NCBI RefSeq assembly: GCF_029852145.1
Contig: NC_079973.1
Span: 26,120,422 to 26,184,421, forward strand
From: Microplitis mediator
Taxonomy: Eukaryota; Arthropoda; Insecta; Hymenoptera; Braconidae
DNA: 64,000 bases
Direction: 5' to 3'
Shown here: in pieces, positions 50,775 to 63,100 of the stretch
How the letters are laid out: every line of letters starts with the position of its first letter
Position numbering within the stretch: the stretch's first letter is position 1
Position numbers and translations under genes: made by a program
Notes under the pieces: generated by a model
What the model was told of the DNA's origin: nothing
What the model saw: the letters and a program-made list of their open reading frames with translations, nothing else
Database searches by the model: none

Positions 50775-51164
50775 AACTATATATTTATAAAAAACTAATT
50801 TTACTTATTCTTTATAATTTATATTATGTAAAATAATAACAATAATTTGATATTTTATACACGAAGAATAAATAAAATTGAGGGAATAAAATAAATTGTC
50901 ATTATTTAATAAAATTCATTGGGGGAATTGTTACATGTAAATGTCAATTACATTTTATATATATGAATTATAGATGCAAGTACTTACTGTAGTGTAAATC
51001 CATACACTCACACACATTATATATATGAGACCACGTGAGTAAGAAAATAAGAAACAGCGCCACCACCGCAAGAGGAACTTCACCAGTCATATGATCGATT
51101 CGTGATTAGTTTCACCTAAACTGCTCCAAATTTAACTTAATCTTGTCTTTAATTTGAGTTTAAA
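50775..51164 (+). promoter_or_regulatory. Short spacer with E-box upstream of Vha13
   Basis: Only 390 bp separate the LTV1 stop from the Vha13 start. The first part is the LTV1 3' untranslated region with AATAAA signals. The second part holds CCACGTGA at 51,031-51,038, an E-box differing by one base from the M-box/CLEAR core TCACGTGA, 127 bp before the Vha13 ATG. MITF/TFEB-type factors are known to control V-ATPase genes through such sites; function here is inferred. Confidence 0.5.
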
Positions 51165-51954
51165 ATGGCCAGCCAGACCCAAGGTATCCAGCAGCTCCTG
51201 GCTGCCGAGAAGAAGGCCGCAGATAAAGTCACCGAGGCCAGAAAACGTGAGTATTTTATTTATTTATATTTTCATTTTAATGTCCATTGAATTTGGACAT
51301 TTTACGACTCGTGTATGATACGTGTGACTTGTGGGAGTGCCATAAAAAATCATCACATTGAATACGAATGCAATTTGGGTGTGGACGTCTCTCCAATTAT
51401 TATTACAATTAACGATAATTGCTAATTACATTTATTTAAATTTTATTTTATTTTTTAATTTAGCGAGCTGATATTTTCAGGTTGGATCGGCCTTGAGTCG
51501 GAGTTAAAATTTATTAAAATAAATGTTTTAATTATAAACCGCTTTCTCTTCACTGGCTGATGCCCCGGGTTAATAATAATAATTAAATAAAATAAATATT
51601 TTTATTTCAGGCAAAGCACGTCGGTTGAAGCAGGCCAAGGAAGAAGCTCAAGATGAGATCGAAAAATACAGACAGGAACGTGAGAAGCAGTTCAAAGAAT
51701 TCGAAGCCAAGGTATAAATTTTTTATAATTTTTTTTATAATTATAATTAATTTACTTTAATGCCAACGATACTTTGACAGCACATGGGCTCCAAAGAAGG
51801 CGTAGCAGCGCGCATTGATGCCGATACAAAATTAAAAATAGAAGAAATGAACAGCCAGTTGTTGACTCACAAGGATCCTGTCATTCAGAAAATTCTGGAG
51901 CTGGTGTACGACATCAAGCCCGAGTTGCACCCCAACTATCGCCCTGATGTCTAA
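51165..51954 (+). CDS. Vha13: V-type proton ATPase subunit G
   Basis: Three exons: 51,165-51,246, 51,611-51,711 and 51,781-51,954, giving 118 residues, the usual length of subunit G. The N-terminus [18 protein letters not shown] is the hallmark of the family. The rest is a single charged helix ([20 protein letters not shown]) ending in the conserved [19 protein letters not shown] and RPDV terminus. Subunit G pairs with subunit E in the peripheral stalk of the V1 sector, which holds the catalytic head still while protons are pumped into endosomes, lysosomes or across apical membranes. It has no catalytic residues. It lies in the same direction as LTV1 but has its own leader and an E-box upstream. 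All splice sites are GT..AG and in phase. Confidence 0.97.
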
Positions 51955-53240
51955 GCTTTCAGCGCAAAAAAAAAAACATATTAACAAAACCTATAATAAT
52001 AATTATTAAAAAATAATCTATCAATATTCTGTAAGTGTAAATGTCTCCTGTATCTTTCGAAAAGTATATCGTCGTTAAACTGTATTTGGAAACAAATTAA
52101 TATATATACATATATTATAATAACAATTATACACTAACGTAGATGTAGACAGTGATACTCAAACTTTTAGATAATTTATCGAGTCTTTATGACAATAATT
52201 ATAAAAGTATCCAGTTATAATCACAATTGTTTGCACAGCTTAAATATTTAATCGTAATTTCCAGTTTGAGAATTACTGCAGCACCATTAAGTAACCATGT
52301 GTAATTATGGTAATTATTGTTATCATAATTATTGTTAACGAAAAATGTGACGCTGGTTCACCGAGGCCTGGGTGAACCCGCGAGCGCAGACTAAAAATAT
52401 CATAATAATTATAAATGTTTTAAAAAGGTGGTGGCTACTAAACTCATATGGTAGATAATTGTTGCTAGGCTTCATTCCATGATGTTTTATTATTTTTTAT
52501 TTCTGTAACATCGAGGACTGTTATCATTATATTTATTTAGTACGATCTCTTGAGAGTTTCTTGTGTCAGCTCCAAATTATCATGAGACTTTCACGACATC
52601 ATACTGATTGATAATAATAAAATTAAATTTATTTACGCTTGTATTTTATTTTTCTTCAAACAATAATAGTTATAATAAAATTAGCGGCAATTATTTTTAT
52701 TTTTAAATTCAAAACCAGTAAGTAACTAATAAAGTACACGTTCTATTGGATGTTTATCAGCCTGTACAGTATTAGCGTCGGAAATAAATGTTATAAAAAA
52801 AAAAAGTAATTATTGTTTTTAAAAAATACTTTCCTTTGTATTTAAATAGTTTGGTGTCAAGTAATAAATTAACTTATGGATTATTGCGTAACTACTAAGT
52901 TTTGTTGGTTAATTTTATTGTTTGAAAGTTTCCGCGGCGCGCTGGCGCATGCGCAGACGAATTTCCGATGACGAAGACGTACAACAATAAAAAAAAAGGT
53001 ATTTTAAGTGTATACATATATACAGTTTGTATTTGCAAAGACGCGATTGCTGATTGGCTGGAGTATAACAAACCTCGGGAAATAACAAGGAGTGGGGAGA
53101 AGTTGAGAGAGAAGACGAGGACGAAGGTACGGACGTACGGTGAAGCCTCCATAGGACACGGCTATGGAAGAACACAAAGGGGTGAAAATAATAAAATGAA
53201 AGAGAAAAAGTTTGCGGTGGTGGGAGTCGTGATCAGCTGG
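51955..53240. other. Vha13 3' untranslated region and intergenic DNA
   Basis: AT-rich, without a convincing coding frame. Possible Vha13 poly(A) signals are AATAAA near 52,725 and 52,780. The last 300 bp become more GC-rich (for example CGCGGCGCGCTGGCGCATGC at about 52,932) toward the next gene's promoter. A 91-codon frame at 52,968-53,243 overlaps this region, has no recognisable features, and is not called. Confidence 0.5.
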
Positions 53241-54104
53241 TGAGTTCGTGATTCCCCTAATGCTGGCTCTGGTTTAGCTCCGTCGCGCCTCTACTCTTCT
53301 GCACGACAATCTCTCCCTCTCTCTCTTTCCCTCGTATCGGTTAACTCAACACTGCACTGGCTCTTCGCTACTCGTACATTTGTGTCTCGCTTCGTACTCG
53401 TACACAATTCGCGTTGGGTTCACAGACGTCGGCGGTCCGCACTACGGGACCAACCTTACCAGCGCCATTCAATAAAAAATCCAGGTTTACTATAATTTAA
53501 ATAGTTTATACATTTAAATAAATAAATATCACAAATAAGAATAACAATAATAAATATATAAATAATAATAATTGTTTAGTGTGTGTGTCGTACGTCGGTG
53601 GTTGATAAGACGTACCGAGAAATGGAAGAAGCTGAAGAGATAAAGAGACTGACGGATAATAAATTGAGTACGCGCATCAGCATCATCACGTTTATCCTGG
53701 ACGTAGCAACCGACTACGAGGAAAGATCAGTGACAGCGATGCTCAACGTGTCTTTGTAACCTGGTGCAACTGCTGGCTCTGTTACGAGTAACTGTTATGA
53801 TAAATATATATTATTAGTTCGGTTGCTGGAAAAACCCGCGAATCCGGAGGATTAAGAGCTCCGAGGAAAAGTTATTGTCCGGGTGTGTCGTGATATTTAA
53901 TCATCATCATCATCACCGAGTCTGATATTTTTATTTTATTTTTTAAAATTATTTATAATTTCCCGGTAATTAATTCAAAGTATCGGATACGTGACCAGTG
54001 ACGGGATCGCGAGTGTTTTTAAATAAAAATATAATTTAAATAATTAAATTATACCACAGTCGGTTTTTTTTGTAAACAAATTTGCAAATTCATAAAGAAG
54101 AAGG
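53240..54104 (+). promoter_or_regulatory. Promoter and long 5' leader of the MYLIP/Dnr1-like gene
   Basis: A pyrimidine-rich CTCTCTCCCTCTCTC tract (about 53,309-53,335, GAGA-type on the other strand) and a GC-richer stretch around 53,400-53,460 precede the gene, consistent with a promoter. If transcription starts near 53,350-53,450, the leader before the ATG at 54,105 would be about 650-750 bases. It would include several upstream ATGs, one with a 45-codon frame (53,622-53,759). No start site can be proved from sequence. Confidence 0.4.
53622..53759 (+). CDS. Possible upstream open reading frame (45 codons) in the MYLIP/Dnr1 leader
   Basis: The frame starts MEEAEEIKRLTDNKLSTR and ends at TAA, 345 bp before the main start, in a region that is probably mRNA leader. 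The context AGAAATGG has the favourable A at -3 and G at +4. The peptide is acidic then hydrophobic and matches no family I recognise. It may act as a translational regulator or be chance. Confidence 0.25.
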   Translation: MEEAEEIKRLTDNKLSTRISIITFILDVATDYEERSVTAMLNVSL

Positions 54105-57100
54105 ATGTGGTGCCTCGTGAGCCAGGCGAACTCGGTGATCCTGGAGGTACAGGTGGATCCTCGGGCTATAGGTCGCGAATGTTTGGAGAAGGTAAATAAT
54201 ATATTTGTTCATCATACGTATTGTATAACTCGAAATTTAACAAAGCTTTCCACTAGGTAAATAACCAACTGAGACTCTAATTTTTTTTATCACTCACCAA
54301 CTAATTAAAATATTTATTATTGTTATTTTTATTTTTATCATAACTTTATTTTTTTAGTAGCGGAGTAGATTAAATTCGTCGATATTCCTGTGACGATATG
54401 GGTCAAGTACGATGTTTGGCAAACGTGTTAAAAAAAGACTATTGATTAAAGTAAACCGTAAACAAATAACGTAACCGTAAATAAAATTCGCATAAACTAC
54501 CGATTAGTCAACGTCCATTTGTTTATTAACACATTTCAATAAACTTTATGTAATGTTACATCAAACATAACTTATCATATTTCTAGCAAAATATGTATGT
54601 ACATATGTATGTATATAGATGGGTAATTAATATGATAATTAGTCCCCAGAGTTTTATCTATTTGAAAGATGGTTAATTTAAAATTAAATTCAGCAAGAGT
54701 GTTCGTTCGATAATTTATCAGTATTAAATTCAAGTTAATCTCATTGTAAGCCGTCTGCTAAGATAAGGATACAGCCAAGACTAAAGACACTATTTAAACT
54801 CTCTCTTTAATGTCTCATGAATTTTATAATAAAATAATGTTTGGCATTAAATGGGATTTACACGAAATCCTTTTAAATTTCCTGTTGTTGATAATCTCGA
54901 TGTGAGTTTTCCATTCCCGGCTTCCGTTTGATTTAAATTCATCAGAACATTTAATTGTCCCCAGAGCAAAAGTTATCTTGAGTCAAGAATATTTTTTCAA
55001 ACAAACGTTTTCGGGAACCGAGTCAAGTTTTTTTTGAGCCAAGAGAATTCGTCTTGGCCTGAGATCTCTGCTTTATCCCAGAAGTTTTCAAAAAAAGTTT
55101 CTTAAGTCAAGAGTATTTCATTTCAGTCGGGATTTTTTTTTGTGTTGATATTTCGGATACTTGACATGGAAATTCCTCATTAAATATTTAGGACTCGCGA
55201 ACTCGGTGGATGTAATTTTTGGCTTAGTCAGTGCGAAAAATGATTCACGCTCAAAAATAACCTGATTATAAATAAAATATATAAGAATAATTATTTGGTA
55301 GAGGTTGAACAAAATCCATGAGTATGTGTATGAATTAAATGCGACGTGGGGCGTTTGAGGAAAAGGTCGTATAATAATCAAGGGTCAATCTATTTGCATG
55401 GGTCGTCGACGCTTGGTTGCAACGCTACATATGTATATATAATTAATACGGTCCTCTCTATGTCTACATAACATATATGTCTCCTTATTTTACTTGAAAT
55501 TAATATTAGCATCACTCGAGTAGAGCGAGTAGATCGTTGATAGTTCGTGCTGAAAGTTAAGCAATTGGGGATGTTACCGCCCGCTATCCTCAACTAAAGT
55601 CTGTTCGTGCGTCTAGGTCAACACGCCTATCTACTGTAAAATTACCTTACATACTGTCTCTATCACGTGGTCGTTGTTAAACAGGAAGATACTTTTCATC
55701 CTCGTCCACTCTCTTGCATGCAAACTCTCCCCAGTCCCCACGAATCGTTATCGCGATCCATTTACTCACTTTCTTTTATTTCAATGGCCATAACTATTGT
55801 AGACTACAATAATTGGTCTAAGAGTGATAAAAGTTTAAGAATAATACAAAGGACACTTTAAAAGTTTAACATTTTACCGTTAACTTTAACTTCTGGCATT
55901 CCTTATATATAACAACTGCATCCCCACTCGCCCACTACATTCCCATTTCCGCAGGGACTTTTCAAATTAGTCCAAGTGTCAATCGTAAAGAAAAATCGCA
56001 GTTTGCTCTTACCTCCTTTCATTGCTAAGTGTAAAACTTTATCCCTCGGTTCGTATATATTTTATCCGAAGAATTCGATTAACGCGCTAATTGCCAAAGT
56101 AAATCGGGTAAATTATCTTTGACACTGATACGAACTTTGAAAATTCGTTTTTTTAAGCTCTAACATTTGCTCTAGACCACACGCTGTACCAGTTATCAGC
56201 CGTAGTGATGTATGGTGCTCATAAATTTATACGACGTGGCTCTATTTCATAACTTGATTGACGGGCTATAAATGCTTTGTCACTTTCGTTTCTGATTGGC
56301 GCTTTCTTATTTCACGGGCATACACCCGCGGCGATATAGACATAGATATACTATGCGATTAGAGTAGAGCAGAGTGCAGAGTACTGATTATTTAATTAAT
56401 AATATAGAACACTGAAGATATAGGCTGCCAATCGTACGTCAACCTAGTTGCGGTAATTTGAATATCAGCTGGTTAGTTATTATTACTGTCGTTAAGCGTA
56501 ATATTGTATAATGATATAGTTTGTATACATATATATATATATAAGCACGCATCATCGAATGTCATTAGAGAGTAATTGCCGGTTATTAGCGACCTTGCAC
56601 GTGAGTCCCAGCTCGCAGTAAATTAAAGTAATGTCTTATTATTTTTTACCACAACGTGCGCAAATGGTAATTTTATCGAAAGCTTAATTACTCTTTATTT
56701 ACTTTTTAACGTTAGTATCAAATGGTAATTAATTACATACTAGTACGTATGAGTAAAAGTTAATTAAAATGTCTTATTTATTTTTTTTCGAGCGATAGAT
56801 AAATTTAAATAGTTTTTTTTTTATTTGATTAAAAGTTCGCCGATAAATAGTTTAAAGTTTGCCGGAATATAATTCTCTCTCTCGAGAGTAAAACAACCGG
56901 AAAGGAAGGCTAATGAAAATGTCTAACGTTTATATACCGAGTTTAAGTCGCAGTGCAGTGCAATTATACACTGAGAAATATAACATAAAAGCTTGAGAGT
57001 ATGCACTAGTTACCAGTGTGCCAGGTATATATATATATGCATGCAGCGCATATGAGGATAAAGATCACTCGTGTTGCATCGATCGTGCACGTGCACAAGT

Positions 57101-60100
57101 TTTACGAGGTCGTTAAACTCAACGTTTTATTTTTTAATAGTCCACTGAAATGTAAATACACATTATGCTTACATATACTATTTGTATATATAGATATAGA
57201 TATATCAAAGTGTTACAACTATTGTCACAATTAATCGGCTCGTCAAACCAGAGTAAGCAACGACCTTCGGCGTCAGAGTGTAAGACCTTTGATACCACTT
57301 CAATAATTCATTACAGAATAGCGAATGTTTCGTGAAAATTCTCTCCATTTTCCTCGTTACAAACACATTGTATACTAAATATATATACTAGAACTAGAAT
57401 TCATGTTTCGCATCCATGTATGTTTATTTTAATGTCTGTTGTGTAAGTTGAGCATATTTTCATGCTGTCTTAAGCCGATCAAATGCTCGGAAATTATAAT
57501 CCACATACATTTCATCTCCTTTTTAGTATAAGATACCAAAGGAAAGAAAATGTTTTGAGTCCTAGAACATTTACAGAAACATGTGTCTGGAGATCTCCTC
57601 AGTGTGTCCATTTGATATTTTTTTTTTTTTCATTTTACCTTCTGATTATCATCCGACATGATTTTCGAGGCTCTTGTGGTGTAAAATAGTATGAAATACT
57701 GAAGGAAAATAGTATATTACACACCTAGGGAAGTAAAGTAAGAAATGTCTCAGATCACATGTAATTGTTGGCCGAGGCGAAGCCGAGGTCAACAAACATG
57801 TGATCTGAGGCTTTCTTATTTACTTCCCGAGGAGTGTATACTATTTTTCTCCTCGACGGAGGCGGAAAGCGGCAACTTCGTTTTGCACAGCGGGACGAAA
57901 GTTGATGCTTTCCGCCCGGAGGTGAGAAAAATTTTTTACAGTCCTAGACCATCCACAGAGGGTCGATGTCATCTCCTCTGCGTGTCCATCGGATATTTTA
58001 TTTTTATTCTAGCTTCTGGTTATCATCCGACATGATTTTCGAGGCTCTCCCAATGTAAAATAATAAAAAACCGAAATCCCTGTGTCGCTTTTCATACATT
58101 AATTTTAATGTATATCGTTTTGAAAATTTTTCTGCTGTCTTTAGCCCACCAGGTGTTCGGAAAAAAAGCTTCACATACATTTCTCCTTTTTATATACGGA
58201 TATACCAACTACCATTAATCAATACATCTTGCCGTACTCTACCGCAATGTATATTGTATTTACTTTTTTTCCAATTATTTTTCTTATCGTTTCTTCTTAC
58301 TTTTCACAATAATTGTGAAACGGAAAATATCCAGAGCTCGTTAGAGTTCAGCTATACTCCAATAAATGAAATAACAGAGTTACCGAAGGTCGTCACGTAA
58401 TTCAATAATTTTTTAAAAATATTTCTTGTAGTGCAGTACATGTAAGTGAAGTTATAATTAGATTGCCATCGAGTGTTGATTAAAGAAAAATGGGTTGGGA
58501 TAAAAAAAATATAATTAAATGAACTTGTTGATGACTCGGCGTGTAAAGCTTACGAAAATAAAATTTGCATACTCGGGTAGTGATATGAGTACAAGTCAGG
58601 CAGGCAAGCAAATAAGCAGAGTAGAATATAAGAGCATAAGTAAAATGTTGTCGATTGGGTCTTTCCCGTTCCAAAGTCCAACCGCGCACACGTGCTTCTT
58701 CATCGCCTTGTAGTATATTTGTATGTAGTCGTCATTGTTACGTGTGGTCTTGGCCGACCTAAAAAAAAACTTGTTCCCAAATTCATCCTTGCGTATACTA
58801 TAAACACAACACCCAACTTCTATATTTATTATATCCGCCAGTGTGACTTTAAATGTTTAAAAAAATATATTTTTATATAAAACTTTATTTTACTTCTAGA
58901 TTTTTTTTATTTTTTTCGGACCCCGCCTTTAAACTACGATTAGATGGACCGATAAGTTAAAGCCCAGTGACTATTTCCGGCGAGAAAAAAAATGATAAAA
59001 AAATACGACGACTGTGGACATGGATGAAAAAAAATAACCTGGAGAAATAAAGAAAGAAAGCGAGTCTATATAAACTCCCACGCGGTTCACATACGGATAA
59101 AAGGCACACGCGTACATATATAGATATATGTCGAGTATATAAATATATGTGTATATATACATGAACAGACTCGAGGTCCGCGGACTTTGGACTCGAGAGC
59201 CCGCACTCGTTCTCTGTCTCACTCTATATATTTACGATGTCCCCGATATCTCTCCGTCTCTTTCATCTTTCTCTGTTATTCTTATCTCACTTTACATACA
59301 CGGACTATCTGAATCTTCAGTTGACAAACTCCTATTACTGAATAAATTTTTATTTACAACAACACAACGATAAATTAATATAATTATTTATACCTTGACA
59401 TTTTTTAAAACAAATTTTATTGTATTTTTTTTTAAATAATAAACAAATGTCATTATTAAATAACAAACATTATTATCATTACAATGTAGTATATATACAC
59501 CCATATTTGCTTTTATAATTTACATTACATTAACATGTATATTTAGATTTCATAAAAATGTTATTTTCCAAAATGCATCCGTTAATAATCTTTTTTATTT
59601 TTTTATTTTTTGAATGACGCTATTATTAAAATGATAAATGGACACAGCAGCAGGCACCGTCGTTTTTACATTAAACTAATTGCCGGTGATTTGCATAATA
59701 AAAACATTAACAAACTGTGCATGTGTGGGTGGGTGTGTCTGTCTCGGGAAGAGTGACATTTTTTAAAATGAAGATAAAATTAAAAAATTTAAACATAAAA
59801 CGGCTAAACGCAACGACTACTGACGTGGACAAAGTACACCAGCAGCAACCAGCTACTATTCATTTGATGGGCAATTCAGCCCCCGGCATCATCCCCGTGT
59901 ATATAATACTGCTGTCGTTGGTATCCGGCTGTTTAATCTCACTGTATACCTCTCCGACAATAGAGGGCATTTATCCGCGAACAAAAGACCCAGTAATAGC
60001 CACTACATACGACGGGACAGGATACATCGGGCATTATATGTCAACCCCGCACCGTACCGGTAATACGCTCCGGACTCAAAGTCCTCCTTTTTTACACTCG

Positions 60101-63100
60101 ACAATTGTTAGCTACGATTTTTCCATTCGCTCCATTGTATTTTTTTTTAAACCACACACTGCGATACTTTAAGCTCATATTTTTTTTTAATATGCAATAA
60201 ATATATCAATTTGTTTTAATTTACTGTTCAATACTAAATACTCTTTACACTCATGCTGACCAGCATCCGGCTACACATTTATATATATATATATATATAT
60301 CTATATATGTCTACCTGTATATAAATATTGATTTTTATGGTCTGTTTCTAATTGTTTTATTGAAACAATGACCTCAATGTGCTCTCGAGATCTAAAGGAA
60401 AATATGTACTCTGTTTATATAAACCGGAGCACTAAGTTTTTTTTTATAAACAAAAGTTTGAATTTATTTTCATTGTGTACTTTACACTGACTATAAATCA
60501 CTCATGTTATTTCTATTGCTCTTTAAACTCGAATAGTTTGTGCTATATATGTATATACACAGTAAAAAATATTCTGTGGTTAAAAACGGTCTGTGATAAA
60601 TTTTTTGTGTTGATTATTTTGCGATAAATCATGATTCTGAAGTTAGCGGACGTCTAATTTTTTTTTTATTTTTTTTTAAACAGTAAATTATAAAAAAAAA
60701 ATATTTGAAAAAATTGCACCTGTAGTTTTTTTAATTTTCTACATGTGCATACTTTTAGTTTTTTTTTTCGAAATTTGTTTGTTAAAAAAAAAATCCAAAA
60801 ATTGTTAATTGTCCGCTAACTTCAAGATCTTGATAAATCAACACATTTCATGTGTTTCTTTAAATTTTAAATCGATCTACAATTCAAAACTCTAAATATG
60901 TTACCTAGTACAGAAATAGAAATTAATAATGATTATTAAGTGTTACTTTGTGTTGAAATTTTGACACAAATTTAGAGTTGAAAGTCAACACAAATAGTCT
61001 GCGTAAACACAAATTTTGACAATTTTAACAAATGTTTTACTGTATATATGCACTGAAAAAAAAGGATTTCTTGGGCTAAGAAATTTTTTCAAGGCCTCAT
61101 GAAAATTTTAGTTTTTAATTCAAGATGGAAAATATTTATTGCGTCCAGAAATATGATCCTGAAGTTATCAGACATTTAAAAATTTTTGTTTTTCAACAAA
61201 TCAATTGCAAAAAAATAAAATAAAAATATGCACATGTAGAAAATTTAAAAAACTACAGGTGCAATTTCTTCAAATATTTTTTTTTTATGGTACATCGTCT
61301 AAAAAAAAAATCCAAAAATTATTAAACGACTGCTAACTTCAGTATCATCCAGAAATCTTTTTTTTCTGTATATATTTATCTTGTTTCTATTGGAAAACAA
61401 TATGCGGTAAATCATTAAAATAACTTTGCCAAGAATGTAAAATGTTAATTTAATAATTGCGTGATTCGAACTCAATCTGCTAAAGTTATGGCATATTTCG
61501 AGTTTATTTCCTGCCGCATCAGATGGATTCCTCTGATGGCATTTAGATAACTTGTTAAATTGAACTTGTATTGTAGATGTATACATATATTTATATGATG
61601 GATGTGTGATGTGAGAATGACAAAGATAAAATAAAAAACAATAAGCGGAGGAGGTTGATCATGACAATGAAGACATGTCATTTATTAGCACGACACGTAG
61701 ACAGTGGCCTTGCGTAAATTACTAGTCTGAGTAACTTATTGAGACGGTCAGGTGTTTGACAGATAAAAAACTCAATGTACTTTTATTTAATTACACCGAC
61801 AATTACTAACAATATCCCCGGTCGTTTTGCTGAGTAACTGTGGAATTTTATGGCCAAGTTAAATAAATACAAGAAATCAGATTTCACTTTGAAAATAAAT
61901 TTTCTAAGTCATTTTGGAAAAATTCGACTTGTGAGTCGTCTGACAAAACGTCTTATGATTTACTAGTATAGATTTTTTATAACAAATATATGAAATAAAT
62001 TTTGATTCGCTATTAGCAAATGACAAGATTTATGAAAATGGCGGGAAAATTCAAATTTTACAAAATATGTTACCAAAAATTTATCGACAATAAAATGTAT
62101 AGTAAAAGTGAATTTCATATTAATATATTCAGTTATAAATATAGATTTAAATTAATCAAAATAAATTATTATTTGAATTTAATCATAAAAAACTTTGGCA
62201 ATAAATAAATCGGGGAGAAACTTTAGGTCGGTGATAATATAATTGTTAAAATATGAAGTTTTTATTAATTTAGTAGAAATACAAGGGATTAAGGACTTGA
62301 TATTAGATAAGTAACGGCGGGAGAGCCGATCGTTAATATTTCTTGGGCTTGTTTACGTCTTTTTCATCCGGTTTAAAACGAAGCACGTACGTGGGGTAGC
62401 GACCGGTTATTCGCGATCGCGAGTCGCCGCGAGTACGTGATCCACACCACGTCCAGAAGATAAAATACTAATTTATACAGGTTTATTTTTATATCACGTC
62501 AACGAAAGAGTAAAAAAAAAACTGAGAAGATAATCTCGGCAATGTTTTCTCAACAAATTGCAAAAAACAATTATAACTTGTTGTTTATTTTTTTTTAGTT
62601 TTTTATTTATACGTAAATTGGTTTTTTATTTTTTAAATTAAATTGTACGGAACTTTTTTTAATCGGAAAAAAAGTAAATGGAAAACTGGGTTATCAACCC
62701 GGGGTCGTCATATTTAAATAAACTTTAAAAACTATATTTCAAACAATTTATTAAACAAACAACAAATATGTAGCGAATAAAGTCATTTGAATATCAGATT
62801 AAGTTACTTTTTTGTGGTGACTGTATAATAATCCAATCGAAATGTTTTGGAATTTTTATTAATAGGCCAGACTAAAATAAATATATTGCGCGTTTTGAAA
62901 CTTTACAATTTTTTTATTCATCGGTTGGTTTGAATAAATTGGATTTTTTTTATCATGGATTTTAATTTTGTTCCTTCTTTTCCAGGCTTGCAACTGTCTT
63001 GGAATAAGTAAAGAATGTGATTACTTTGGACTTAAATATCAGAATGCTAAGGGCGAAGAGCTTTGGTTAAATCTACGTAATCCCATTGAGAGACAAACAG

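Larger units (their letters stand above)
54192..62985 (+). other. First intron of the MYLIP/Dnr1-like gene
   Basis: GTAAATAATA at 54,192 opens it and TTCCTTCTTTTCCAG closes it at 62,985; joining the flanking exons restores the FERM F1 reading frame. It is mostly AT-rich, with poly-T runs, TA microsatellites (for example 60,279-60,300) and several repeat elements listed separately. An intron of this size next to otherwise compact genes suggests enhancers or alternative first exons. I find no RNA gene and no conserved coding exon in it. Confidence 0.85.

Noticed and set aside
52968..53243. Plus-strand 91-codon frame upstream of the Dnr1 leader, with overlapping minus-strand frames
   Set aside because: Competing frames on both strands, low-complexity lysine-rich start, and no family resemblance; probably promoter DNA.
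57745..58035. 96-codon frame across the palindromes
   Set aside because: It reads through inverted-repeat arms and into the duplicated segment A', so it is explained by the repeat structure.
62020..62208. 62-codon plus-strand frame in the Dnr1 intron
   Set aside because: Lysine/asparagine/tyrosine-rich translation of AT-rich DNA; no start context, motif or splice link.
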